64,000 nt of DNA. It comes from NORP240 sp046047495. GTDB taxonomy: Bacteria > Pseudomonadota > Gammaproteobacteria > Pseudomonadales > Pseudohongiellaceae. The notes under the pieces were generated by a model. That model searched no databases and was not told where the DNA came from. It saw nothing but the letters and a program-made list of their open reading frames with translations. The DNA lies in the NCBI GenBank assembly GCA_046047495.1, contig JBJOHV010000026.1, positions 1 to 64,000 on the forward strand, in the 5' to 3' direction. Shown in pieces: positions 43,300 through 51,657 of this stretch. Position 1 is the first letter of the stretch; each line of letters opens with the position of its first letter. A program made the translations under genes and the position numbers.

Positions 43300-44673
43300 A
43301 TGAAGATCATCATTCTGGGTGCCAACCAGGTGGGTTGCACCCTGGCGGAAACCCTGGCCAGCGAGGCCAATGACATTACCCTGGTCGACACCGACCCTGA
43401 CAAGCTGAGGGAACTCAAGGACCGCATCGATATCGGTACCGTGGTGGGGCTGCCATCCCATCCTGATGTTCTGGAGCGGGCCGGTGGCGAGGACGCCGAT
43501 ATGATCATCGCCGTTACCGAAAGCGATGAGATCAACATGGTTGCCTGTCGGGTCGCATTCTCCCTGTTCCACACCCCGAAGAAGATCTGCCGTCTGCGCT
43601 CCACCTCCTACCTGATCAGCGACAAGCTGTTCGGCAAACACGGCATCGCCGTGGATGTGGTGATCAGCCCGGAACATATCGTCTCCACCTACATCAGTCG
43701 GCTCATCGAATTGCCCGGCTCCTTGCAGGTCCTGGATTTTGCCGATGGCAAGGCACAGCTGGTGGCAGTCAAGGCCCACTATGGCGGTCCCCTGGTGGGT
43801 CAGGAAATCCGTCTGCTGCGTCAGCATATGCCGTCCGTCGACACCCGGGTGGCCGCCATCTTCAGGCGGGACCGGCCCATCCTGCCGGAGGGATCCACGG
43901 TCATCGAGGCTGATGACGAAGTTTTCTTCATCGCCGCCCGCAACAACATCCGCGCGGTGATCAGCGAGTTGCGCCGTATGGACAAACCCTACAAACGGGT
44001 GATGATCGCCGGTGGCGGCAATATCGGCATGCGCCTTGCCGAAAGCATTGAAAAGCGCTACCAGGTCAAGATCATCGAGCGCAATCCCAAACGCTGCACC
44101 TATCTCTCAGAGCATCTCACCAAGGCCATCGTGCTGAACGGGGAGTGTTCCCATAGAGAACTGCTAATGGAGGAGAACATCGAGGATACGGATGTGTTTC
44201 TGGCACTCACCAATGATGACGAGGCCAACATCATGACTTCCATGCTGGCCAAGCGGCTGGGCGCCCGCAAGGTGATGACCCTCATCAACAACCCGGCCTA
44301 TGTCGATCTGGTACAGGGCGGGGAGATCGACATTGCCATTTCACCCCAACAGGCCACCATCGGATCGTTGCTGGCCCATGTGCGGCGCGGCGACGTGGTG
44401 GCTGTGCATTCCCTGCGGCGCGGTGCGGCGGAAGCCATGGAAGCCATTGCCCATGGGGATCAGAATTCCTCCAAGGTGGTAGGCAAGGCGATCGCCGACA
44501 TCGACCTGCCGGAAGGCACCACCATTGGAGCAATTGTCCGCAATGACGAGGTATTGATCGCCCACGACAACATCGTGGTGGAACCTGACGACCATGTGAT
44601 CCTGTTCCTGGTGGATCGCAAGAAAATTGCTGAGGTGGAACGCCTGTTCCAGGTCGGATTCAGTTTCTTCTGA
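43300..44673 (+). CDS. trkA: Trk potassium uptake regulatory subunit TrkA
   Basis: This 457-residue cytoplasmic protein has two repeated RCK units. Each has an NAD-binding Rossmann domain (IILGANQVGCTLAE near residue 3 and MIAGGGNIGMRLAE near residue 234) followed by a TrkA-C domain. It gates the TrkH potassium channel, whose gene begins 7 bases downstream. It follows rsmB by 33 bases, the classic fmt-rsmB-trkA order. Confidence 0.97.
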   Translation: MKIIILGANQVGCTLAETLASEANDITLVDTDPDKLRELKDRIDIGTVVGLPSHPDVLERAGGEDADMIIAVTESDEINMVACRVAFSLFHTPKKICRLRSTSYLISDKLFGKHGIAVDVVISPEHIVSTYISRLIELPGSLQVLDFADGKAQLVAVKAHYGGPLVGQEIRLLRQHMPSVDTRVAAIFRRDRPILPEGSTVIEADDEVFFIAARNNIRAVISELRRMDKPYKRVMIAGGGNIGMRLAESIEKRYQVKIIERNPKRCTYLSEHLTKAIVLNGECSHRELLMEENIEDTDVFLALTNDDEANIMTSMLAKRLGARKVMTLINNPAYVDLVQGGEIDIAISPQQATIGSLLAHVRRGDVVAVHSLRRGAAEAMEAIAHGDQNSSKVVGKAIADIDLPEGTTIGAIVRNDEVLIAHDNIVVEPDDHVILFLVDRKKIAEVERLFQVGFSFF

Positions 44674-44680
44674 TCACCTG

Positions 44681-46132
44681 ATGCATTTTTCCATCATCAT
44701 AAAGATTCTCGGCATCCTCCTGATGCTGTTCAGTGTGCTGAGTAATCTGCCGCCTATATTCGTGTCCTGGATCTACAAGGATCAGACCAGCGGGGCGTTT
44801 CTGGTTTCCATGATAACCACGTTTGCCCTCGGGTTGCTGCTTTTCATCGCCACTGCTCGCTCAAAAAAGGAGTTGCGTACCCGGGATGGCTTTTTGGTGG
44901 TGACCCTGTTCTGGACCGTGCTGGGCACCATCGGCTGCCTGCCCTTCCTGTTCGCGCCGGCCCTGGAGCTTTCGGTTACCGATGCCGTCTTCGAGTCCCT
45001 GTCTGGACTTACCACTACCGGGGCGACGGTGCTGTCGGGCATCGACAATCTCCCCAAGTCCATACTTTTCTACCGTCAGCAACTGCAATGGTTGGGCGGC
45101 ATGGGCATCATCGCGCTGGCGGTTGCGGTATTGCCCATGCTGGGCATCGGTGGGATGCAGCTGTACCGGGCCGAGAGTCCCGGCCCTGTCAAGGACAACA
45201 AACTGGTGCCCCGCCTGGCGGAAACCGCCAAGGCACTGTGGTACATCTATCTCACTCTGACCATTGCCTGTGCCCTGGCCTACTGGATAGTGGGAATGGA
45301 TCTGTTCGATGCCATCAGTCACAGTTTTGCAACCGTGGCCATTGGTGGATTTTCCACTCACGACCTGAGCCTGGGGTATTTCGACAGCCCGACGGTGGAA
45401 ATCGTTGCCATGGTGTTCATGTTCATTGCCGGGGTCAATTTCGCGCTGCATTTCACCGCCTGGCGAGAGCGGGGCATCCGACACTATCTTATTGATCCGG
45501 AATTCCGGTTCTATGCATTCATTCTGTTCCTGGTTGGCGTCGTCACCGTTTTCACCCTGGTCTACTTCAGTTACTACGACGTTCCCCAGGCCCTGATCAA
45601 AGGCCTGTTTCAGGTCATTTCCATCGCCACCACCACCGGATTCACCACTGCGGATTTCAATGCGTGGCCGACTTTCCTGCCTTATATGTTGTTCTATGCC
45701 GCCATCATCGGCAGCTGCGCCGGCTCCACCGGTGGCGGCATGAAAGTCATCCGCATCTTGCTGATCTTCAAGCAGGGCATCCGGGAAGTTCAGCGACTGA
45801 TCCATCCACGCGCGGAAATTCCCATCAAACTGGGCAAGAACCCGGTGCCTGATCGAGTGATCGAGGCGGTGTGGGGGTTTTTCTCCGTTTATGTCATGGC
45901 CTTCATGGCCATGTTGCTGCTGTTGCTGGCCAGCGGTCTCGATATCATCACGGCCTTCAGTGCCGTGGGTGCCTGCATCAACAACCTGGGTCCCGGTCTG
46001 GAAAGTGTGGCGCTCAGCTACGAGCACCTGCCGTCTACCGCCAAATGGATACTGTGCTTTGCCATGCTGCTGGGGCGCCTGGAGGTGTTCACCCTGCTGG
46101 TGCTGTTCACCCCCATGTTCTGGCAACGCTGA
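44681..46132 (+). CDS. trkH: Trk potassium uptake membrane subunit TrkH
   Basis: The 483-residue membrane protein has four pore modules, with the filter-like motifs SGLTTTGATV, TVAIGGFSTHD, IATTTGFTTADF and VGACINNLGPG, and about ten helices. Together with TrkA it imports potassium. I chose the ATG at 44681, seven bases after trkA; an upstream in-frame start lies inside trkA. It ends directly against the stop of the convergent lpxL-like gene. Confidence 0.95.
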   Translation: MHFSIIIKILGILLMLFSVLSNLPPIFVSWIYKDQTSGAFLVSMITTFALGLLLFIATARSKKELRTRDGFLVVTLFWTVLGTIGCLPFLFAPALELSVTDAVFESLSGLTTTGATVLSGIDNLPKSILFYRQQLQWLGGMGIIALAVAVLPMLGIGGMQLYRAESPGPVKDNKLVPRLAETAKALWYIYLTLTIACALAYWIVGMDLFDAISHSFATVAIGGFSTHDLSLGYFDSPTVEIVAMVFMFIAGVNFALHFTAWRERGIRHYLIDPEFRFYAFILFLVGVVTVFTLVYFSYYDVPQALIKGLFQVISIATTTGFTTADFNAWPTFLPYMLFYAAIIGSCAGSTGGGMKVIRILLIFKQGIREVQRLIHPRAEIPIKLGKNPVPDRVIEAVWGFFSVYVMAFMAMLLLLLASGLDIITAFSAVGACINNLGPGLESVALSYEHLPSTAKWILCFAMLLGRLEVFTLLVLFTPMFWQR

Positions 46133-47050
46133 TCAGGGATAAAAGGCAGAGCCGTCCGGGCGCCGCTTGAAGCGTTTGTACTCCCATTGATACTGTTCCG
46201 GCGCTTTCAGGACACAGGCTTCCACGGACCGATTGAGACCCAATAGTGAGCGATCCAGATCAGGATCGTGAACCAGGGGATCCGCCTCCAGCATGACCAG
46301 TTTGAAACCCTCTCCTCCGGGCAGTCGTTGGGCAAAGCCGCTGATGACACCCGCCCCGGTTCTGGCAACCAGCTTTGATACGAGTGTCATGGTCAGAGCC
46401 GGTACGCCGAAAAAGGGGGCAAATTCACCACTTTCCGGTGGTGGCTGCTGGTCGGGTAAAATGCCCACCATTTCGCCCCGGTGCAATGCCTTGAGCAGAT
46501 CGGCAACCCCCTGCCGATTGGTCGGTGCCAGTTTCGCCCTGCCCTTGCTGCGGCCGATCTTCAGCAAGTCATCCATGGCGGCATCCCGGGGTGGCTGATA
46601 GAGAAACGTGGTGGGGGCCTTTTCTGTCACGTAGTAGCCGAAGACTTCCCAATTGCCAAGATGGGGCGCCAGCACGATGGTGCCCCGCGGATTTCTCAGT
46701 GCCGCATCGAACACGGCTTCCCCATCGATCGACCTGATCATGGCCAGGGTTTTATCCATTGGCCACAACCAGGCCTTGCCCATTTCCAGGGCGGTTTTGG
46801 CAGTATGGCGGAGACTGGTCCGGGCCAGGCGACGTATGTTCTCCTCTGGCAGCTCGGGAAAGCAGGCCCGCAGGTTCAGCAGGGTGGATGTCTTCATGCG
46901 GGTGGGAAAGCAGTACAACAACACCCCGATTCCATCCGCCAGACCGTGGACCAGCCGCAGGGGCAGCCAGGCCAGCACCTGCAGTGACCATTTTGCCAGG
47001 GTGGCTCGGAACCTTGGAATAGGACAACTCCGTACCGGCTGCAAATGCAC
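46133..47050 (-). CDS. Lysophospholipid/lipid A acyltransferase (LpxL/HtrB family)
   Basis: This inner-membrane acyltransferase of the late lipid A type has the HX4E catalytic motif in APHLGNWEVFGYYV, and GILPDQQPPPESGEF farther on. It would add a laurate or myristate chain to lipid A. The start is unclear. Homology by eye begins near FRATLAKWSLQVLAWLP, so I give GTG at 47050 (305 residues). ATG at 47122 and TTG at 47203 are in-frame alternatives that would add up to 51 unrelated residues. It is divergent from glyQ. Confidence 0.88.
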   Translation of the reverse strand: MHLQPVRSCPIPRFRATLAKWSLQVLAWLPLRLVHGLADGIGVLLYCFPTRMKTSTLLNLRACFPELPEENIRRLARTSLRHTAKTALEMGKAWLWPMDKTLAMIRSIDGEAVFDAALRNPRGTIVLAPHLGNWEVFGYYVTEKAPTTFLYQPPRDAAMDDLLKIGRSKGRAKLAPTNRQGVADLLKALHRGEMVGILPDQQPPPESGEFAPFFGVPALTMTLVSKLVARTGAGVISGFAQRLPGGEGFKLVMLEADPLVHDPDLDRSLLGLNRSVEACVLKAPEQYQWEYKRFKRRPDGSAFYP

Positions 47051-47248
47051 CGGCGATTGAAAATTCCGGCAAATGGAAGCACAAAGCTCAATGCCAGACA
47101 ACCTTGGACCCTGCCGGGGCATTTGGGTGAAAGCCCGTGTCGCGCAGGGGGCGGGTTGCCTGGCAGGCTCCGCCCAAAGTATGGATAACTGGACTGTAAT
47201 CAAGGATAATTGCAGCCCTTTTTATATCCATCACCGTTGCCTGATTCC

Positions 47249-48181
47249 ATGGAACAAAAACCCGACGTCTCAACTTTTCAAGGCCTGATATTGGCACTGC
47301 AGACTTATTGGGCGCGCTACGGCTGTGTTGTGCTTCAGCCGCTGGACATGGAAGTGGGTGCCGGCACATTTCATCCTGCAACCTTTCTGCGTGCCATTGG
47401 TCCTGAGTCCTGGAATACGGCCTATGTCCAGCCGTGCCGGCGACCGACTGACGGTCGTTATGGCGAGAACCCCAATCGCCTGCAGCATTACTACCAGTTC
47501 CAGGTGATCCTCAAGCCGTCCCCGGATGATATCCAGGATCTGTATCTGAAATCCCTGCAGTACCTGGGAATCGATACCAACGTTCATGACATCCGTTTTG
47601 TGGAGGACAATTGGGAGTCTCCCACCCTTGGCGCCTGGGGATTGGGTTGGGAGGTGTGGCTGAACGGCATGGAAGTCACCCAGTTCACCTACTTCCAGCA
47701 GGTGGGTGGTCTCGAGTGTTTTCCAGTAAGCGGGGAGATCACCTATGGGGTGGAGCGGATTGCCATGTACCTGCAGGGAGTTGACAGCGTGTACGATATC
47801 GTCTGGACCCACGGCCCGGATGGCAAGGTTACCTACGGCGATGTGTTCAAACAGAATGAAGTGGAAATGTCCACTTACAACTTCGAGATCGCCGACACCG
47901 AGCTGCTGTTCCGCTACTTCACGGAGTGTGAGGAGCAGTGCAACAAACTCATCGGCCACGGTCTCGCCCTGCCGGCCTATGAGCAGGTCCTGAAAGCTTC
48001 CCACTACTTCAATCTGCTGGATGCCCGGCATGCCATTTCCGTGACCGAGCGACAGCGTTACATCCTGCGTGTCAGAGCCCTGTCGCGACAAGTCGCCGAG
48101 GCCTATTTCGAAAGCCGCAAGCGGCTCGGCTTTCCCCTTGCTCCCCAGGCACTGCGTGACGAGCTGCTGGCCAGTGACTGA
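47249..48181 (+). CDS. glyQ: Glycyl-tRNA synthetase alpha subunit
   Basis: This 310-residue catalytic subunit of the alpha2beta2 glycyl-tRNA synthetase has the class II motif regions GCVVLQPLDMEVGAGTFHP, AYVQPCRRPTDGRYGENPNR and LGWEVWLNGMEVTQFTYFQQ. The ATG at 47249 is chosen over an upstream in-frame codon at 47210 because it gives the family N-terminus. The beta-subunit gene follows 21 bases later. Confidence 0.97.
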   Translation: MEQKPDVSTFQGLILALQTYWARYGCVVLQPLDMEVGAGTFHPATFLRAIGPESWNTAYVQPCRRPTDGRYGENPNRLQHYYQFQVILKPSPDDIQDLYLKSLQYLGIDTNVHDIRFVEDNWESPTLGAWGLGWEVWLNGMEVTQFTYFQQVGGLECFPVSGEITYGVERIAMYLQGVDSVYDIVWTHGPDGKVTYGDVFKQNEVEMSTYNFEIADTELLFRYFTECEEQCNKLIGHGLALPAYEQVLKASHYFNLLDARHAISVTERQRYILRVRALSRQVAEAYFESRKRLGFPLAPQALRDELLASD

Positions 48182-48202
48182 AATAACGAACCGTAGAACC
48201 CA

Positions 48203-50284
48203 ATGAAGACTCAAGATTTTCTGGTTGAAATCGGCACCGAGGAGCTGCCACCCAAGGCGCTTCTGCCCCTGGCAGATGCGTTTCTGGCCGAAATGGTGTC
48301 TGCGCTCACGAGCGCCTCATTGCCGTTTGCCTCCGCCCGCCACTATGCAAGCCCCAGGCGACTGGCGGTGATGGTCGAGGGGCTGGCGGTTACCCAGCCG
48401 GACCGGTCCGTGGAACGGTACGGTCCGGCAGTTGCCGCTGCCTTTGACAAGAGTGGCAATCCCACTCCGGCCGCCAGCGGATTTGCCCGCTCCTGCGGTA
48501 CTGAGGTCACCCGGCTGGAACGTGCCACCAAGGATGGGGTGGAAAAACTCGTGTTTCGGTCCACCCAGATAGGGGAACCTGCCCGCAGGCTGTTGCCCGG
48601 TATGGTGGATAGCGCCCTGGCCAAACTCCCCATTCCAAAACGCATGCGCTGGGGCAGTCGCCGCGTGGAGTTCGTGCGACCGGTCCATTGGGTCGTCATG
48701 CTGTTGGGTGACGAGGTGGTGGATGGCGAGATTCTCGGACTGACGACAGGCCGGGAAACCCGCGGACACCGCTTCCATTACAACCAGGCCATCCGTCTGC
48801 GGAATCCAGGGGATTACGCGGATCAACTTTCGACCACTGGTTGTGTACTTGCGGATTACCGTCAGCGCAAGGAAAGAATCCGGGAGCTGATTCTGGCCCA
48901 GGGAGAATTGCTTGGTGCGAAGGTTGCTGTCGAGGAGGATCTGCTGGATGAGGTGACGTCATTGGTTGAATGGCCGGTGGCCTTGACCGGCAATTTTGAC
49001 CGTCATTTCCTCGAGCTTCCACCGGAAGCGCTGATTTCCTCGATGAAGTCACATCAGAAATGTTTTTATTTGACCGACCCGTCTGGAAACCTGCTGCCGA
49101 ATTTCATTGCCATCAGCAACCTGCAGAGCAAGGATCCTGCCCAGGTTGTGGCCGGCAACGAAAAAGTTATCCGGCCGCGCCTGGCTGACGCCCGCTTCTT
49201 TTTTGAAACCGACAAGAAAACCTCGCTGGAGCAGAGAGTCGATCAACTCAAACACATCGTCTTTCAGCAGCAGCTAGGCACTGTTTATGAAAAATCCCAG
49301 CGGGTCGCCGCATTGGCCGCGGTCATCGCCAGGGCTCTGGATGCCGATGAGGGTTTATGCCGCCGGGCCGCCAGCCTCGCCAAGTGCGACCTGATGACCC
49401 GTATGGTTGGCGAGTTTGCCGAGTTGCAGGGCATCATGGGCCGCTACTATGCATTGCATGATGGCGAGGCCCCGGAAGTTGCCGCAGCATTGAATGAGCA
49501 ATACATGCCGAGATTCGCGGGGGATGGGCTGCCACAATCCCTGACCGGCGCCATCCTGGCCATTGCCGATAAACTGGATACCATCGTCGGACTGTTTGCC
49601 ATCGGACAGCCTCCCACCGGCTCCAAGGATCCTTTCGCCCTGCGTCGGGCGGCTATCGGCGTTCTGCGGATCCTGGTGGAAAAGAACCTGGATCTCGATT
49701 TGTCCGCTGTGATCACTGCGGCGGTGTCCAATTTCGACTTCCTGAAACCGGAGTCGGCCCTGGCCGGCAACGTGCTGGATTTCATGCTGGAGCGATTTCG
49801 CGCCTGGTACCTTGATGACGGCATCCCGGCAGAGGTGATTCAGTCCGTTCTGGCGCTGAGACCCAGCAGCCCGGTGGATGTCCACTCCCGCATCCTGGCG
49901 GTAAGTCATTTCAATAGCCTTCCGGAAGCCCAGGCCCTGTCCAGCGCTAACAAGCGGGTGTCCAACATTCTGGCCAAGCTGGAAACTCCACTGCAGGACT
50001 TTTCCATCGAGTCAACGTTGCTTTCTTTGGATGCTGAAAAACTGTTGGCCGATGTGGTGGCCGCCAGCGAGTTGGACGTGGCACCTTTGTTTGCTGACAG
50101 GAACTATCAACAGGGACTTGCTCAGCTGGCTCAATCAAAGGCCATTGTCGACCGGTTTTTCGACGAGGTGCTGGTGATGGATGAGGACCCTGCCATTCGG
50201 CGCAACCGCCTGGCCCTGCTGGCACGCCTCAGATCACTGTTTCTCCAGGTTGCCGACATCTCCCACCTGCACAAGTCGGCTTGA
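48203..50284 (+). CDS. glyS: Glycyl-tRNA synthetase beta subunit
   Basis: This 693-residue beta subunit has the typical N-terminus (FLVEIGTEELPPKAL) and SMKSHQKCFYLTD in the middle. An HD-like domain (near GEFAELQGIMGRYYALHDG) and a C-terminal DALR/anticodon-binding domain (about 590-690) follow. It binds tRNA-Gly for the alpha subunit. Length is normal for the family. Confidence 0.97.
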   Translation: MKTQDFLVEIGTEELPPKALLPLADAFLAEMVSALTSASLPFASARHYASPRRLAVMVEGLAVTQPDRSVERYGPAVAAAFDKSGNPTPAASGFARSCGTEVTRLERATKDGVEKLVFRSTQIGEPARRLLPGMVDSALAKLPIPKRMRWGSRRVEFVRPVHWVVMLLGDEVVDGEILGLTTGRETRGHRFHYNQAIRLRNPGDYADQLSTTGCVLADYRQRKERIRELILAQGELLGAKVAVEEDLLDEVTSLVEWPVALTGNFDRHFLELPPEALISSMKSHQKCFYLTDPSGNLLPNFIAISNLQSKDPAQVVAGNEKVIRPRLADARFFFETDKKTSLEQRVDQLKHIVFQQQLGTVYEKSQRVAALAAVIARALDADEGLCRRAASLAKCDLMTRMVGEFAELQGIMGRYYALHDGEAPEVAAALNEQYMPRFAGDGLPQSLTGAILAIADKLDTIVGLFAIGQPPTGSKDPFALRRAAIGVLRILVEKNLDLDLSAVITAAVSNFDFLKPESALAGNVLDFMLERFRAWYLDDGIPAEVIQSVLALRPSSPVDVHSRILAVSHFNSLPEAQALSSANKRVSNILAKLETPLQDFSIESTLLSLDAEKLLADVVAASELDVAPLFADRNYQQGLAQLAQSKAIVDRFFDEVLVMDEDPAIRRNRLALLARLRSLFLQVADISHLHKSA

Positions 50285-50309
50285 GACTGTCCAACAGGCC
50301 GCCATTGCC

Positions 50310-50873
50310 ATGCTGAAGCCCGTGATCCTCGACCGCGACGGCGTCATCAACGAAGACTCGGATGCCTATGTGAAGTCTGCGGAGGAATGGTTGCCCATTT
50401 CCGGCAGCATCGAGGCCATCGCACAACTCAGCAAGGCAGGGTTCACCGTTCTGGTGGCTACCAATCAATCCGGTATAGGGAGAGGACTGTTCGACGAGTT
50501 TGCGCTGGCAGTCATGCATCAGAAAATGGCGTCCCTGGTGGAAGAGGCGGGCGGGGTCCTGGGCGGAGTGTTCTTTTGTCCCCATCTGCCGACAGACAAT
50601 TGTCAATGTCGCAAACCTCGCACTGGCCTGCTGGATACCATGGAAAAAGAATTCGGGATTTCCCTGCAGGGCGCCCCTTATGTGGGGGACAGCCTGAAAG
50701 ACCTGCAATGTGCCCGCGCCAAGGGCTGTCAGCCGGTGCTGGTGCTGACCGGCAAAGGTGCCGAGACGGCAGCCACCAGCCCGGAGTCCGAACTCGAAGG
50801 GGTCACTATTTTTAGTGATCTTGCAGGATTTGTTCAGCATTATCTCGAAACGTCTGGAAAATGGCCAGCATAG
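50310..50873 (+). CDS. gmhB: D-glycero-beta-D-manno-heptose 1,7-bisphosphate 7-phosphatase
   Basis: This 187-residue HAD-family phosphatase has motif I DRDGVINEDS, motif II VATNQSGIGRG and motif IV GDSLKDLQCA. The GmhB-type zinc site is FCPHLPTDNCQC. It acts in ADP-heptose synthesis for lipopolysaccharide core. I chose the ATG at 50310. The gene sits between glyS and plsC as in Pseudomonas and overlaps plsC by 13 bases. Confidence 0.93.
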   Translation: MLKPVILDRDGVINEDSDAYVKSAEEWLPISGSIEAIAQLSKAGFTVLVATNQSGIGRGLFDEFALAVMHQKMASLVEEAGGVLGGVFFCPHLPTDNCQCRKPRTGLLDTMEKEFGISLQGAPYVGDSLKDLQCARAKGCQPVLVLTGKGAETAATSPESELEGVTIFSDLAGFVQHYLETSGKWPA

Positions 50874-51580
50874 CGCTTTATCTCCGAAGCGCCATGTTCT
50901 ATCTGGGCTACTACCTGTCCACCCTGGTGATATCACCGGTTTGCATCCTCGGTGCCTGGATCGTACCCAGGTCGCGGCGGTATGTTTTCTATAACGCCTG
51001 GTGCCAATTCATCATGTTCTGGTTTCGGGTCACAGTGGGCGTGCGCTACGAAATCACCGGCCTGGAAAACCTCACCGGTAAACCGGTGGTGGTGCTGTCC
51101 AATCATCAAAGTGAATGGGAAACCATCTTCCTGTATAACCTGCTGGCCCCGGTTTGCCCGATCCTGAAGCGGGAACTGCTCAATATCCCCTTCTGGGGTT
51201 GGGCCCTGCGTTTGCAGCAGCCTATCGCCATAGACCGCAGTAAACCTCATGAGGCCGGTAAGTCAATACTTACTCAGGGTGTGGATCGCATCCGTCGGGG
51301 GATGTCGGTGATCATCTTTCCGGAGGGTAGCCGGATCAAAACCGGCAAGCTGAAGAAGTTTTCCCGTGGTGGTGCCAAGCTGGCAATCGCGGCTGGCGTG
51401 CCCATACTGCCGGTGGCACACAATGCGGGTTACTGCTGGCCGCCACATCGCTACATGAAATACCCGGGCACGATCAGGTTGACCGTCGGTGCCCCGGTGG
51501 ATACCACCAATGGCGATGCCTCAGAGCTGACTGAGCGGGTGGAGGCTTGGATCCGGTCCCAGGATGCCCTCAAGCCCTGA
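50861..51580 (+). CDS. plsC: 1-acyl-sn-glycerol-3-phosphate acyltransferase
   Basis: This 239-residue membrane enzyme has the HX4E motif NHQSEWET and the substrate motif FPEGSRIKTGKLKKFSRGGAKL. It has one N-terminal membrane segment (about 9-35). It makes phosphatidate from lysophosphatidate. It is convergent with gyrB, with 77 bases between the stops. Confidence 0.93.
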   Translation: MASIALYLRSAMFYLGYYLSTLVISPVCILGAWIVPRSRRYVFYNAWCQFIMFWFRVTVGVRYEITGLENLTGKPVVVLSNHQSEWETIFLYNLLAPVCPILKRELLNIPFWGWALRLQQPIAIDRSKPHEAGKSILTQGVDRIRRGMSVIIFPEGSRIKTGKLKKFSRGGAKLAIAAGVPILPVAHNAGYCWPPHRYMKYPGTIRLTVGAPVDTTNGDASELTERVEAWIRSQDALKP

Positions 51581-51657
51581 GCGGAAGCAGCTTGAGAGAT
51601 CCCGGCAGGAAAGATGTTTTTAGCAGCTGAATCGCAGCTGATCGAGTCAGAACGGTA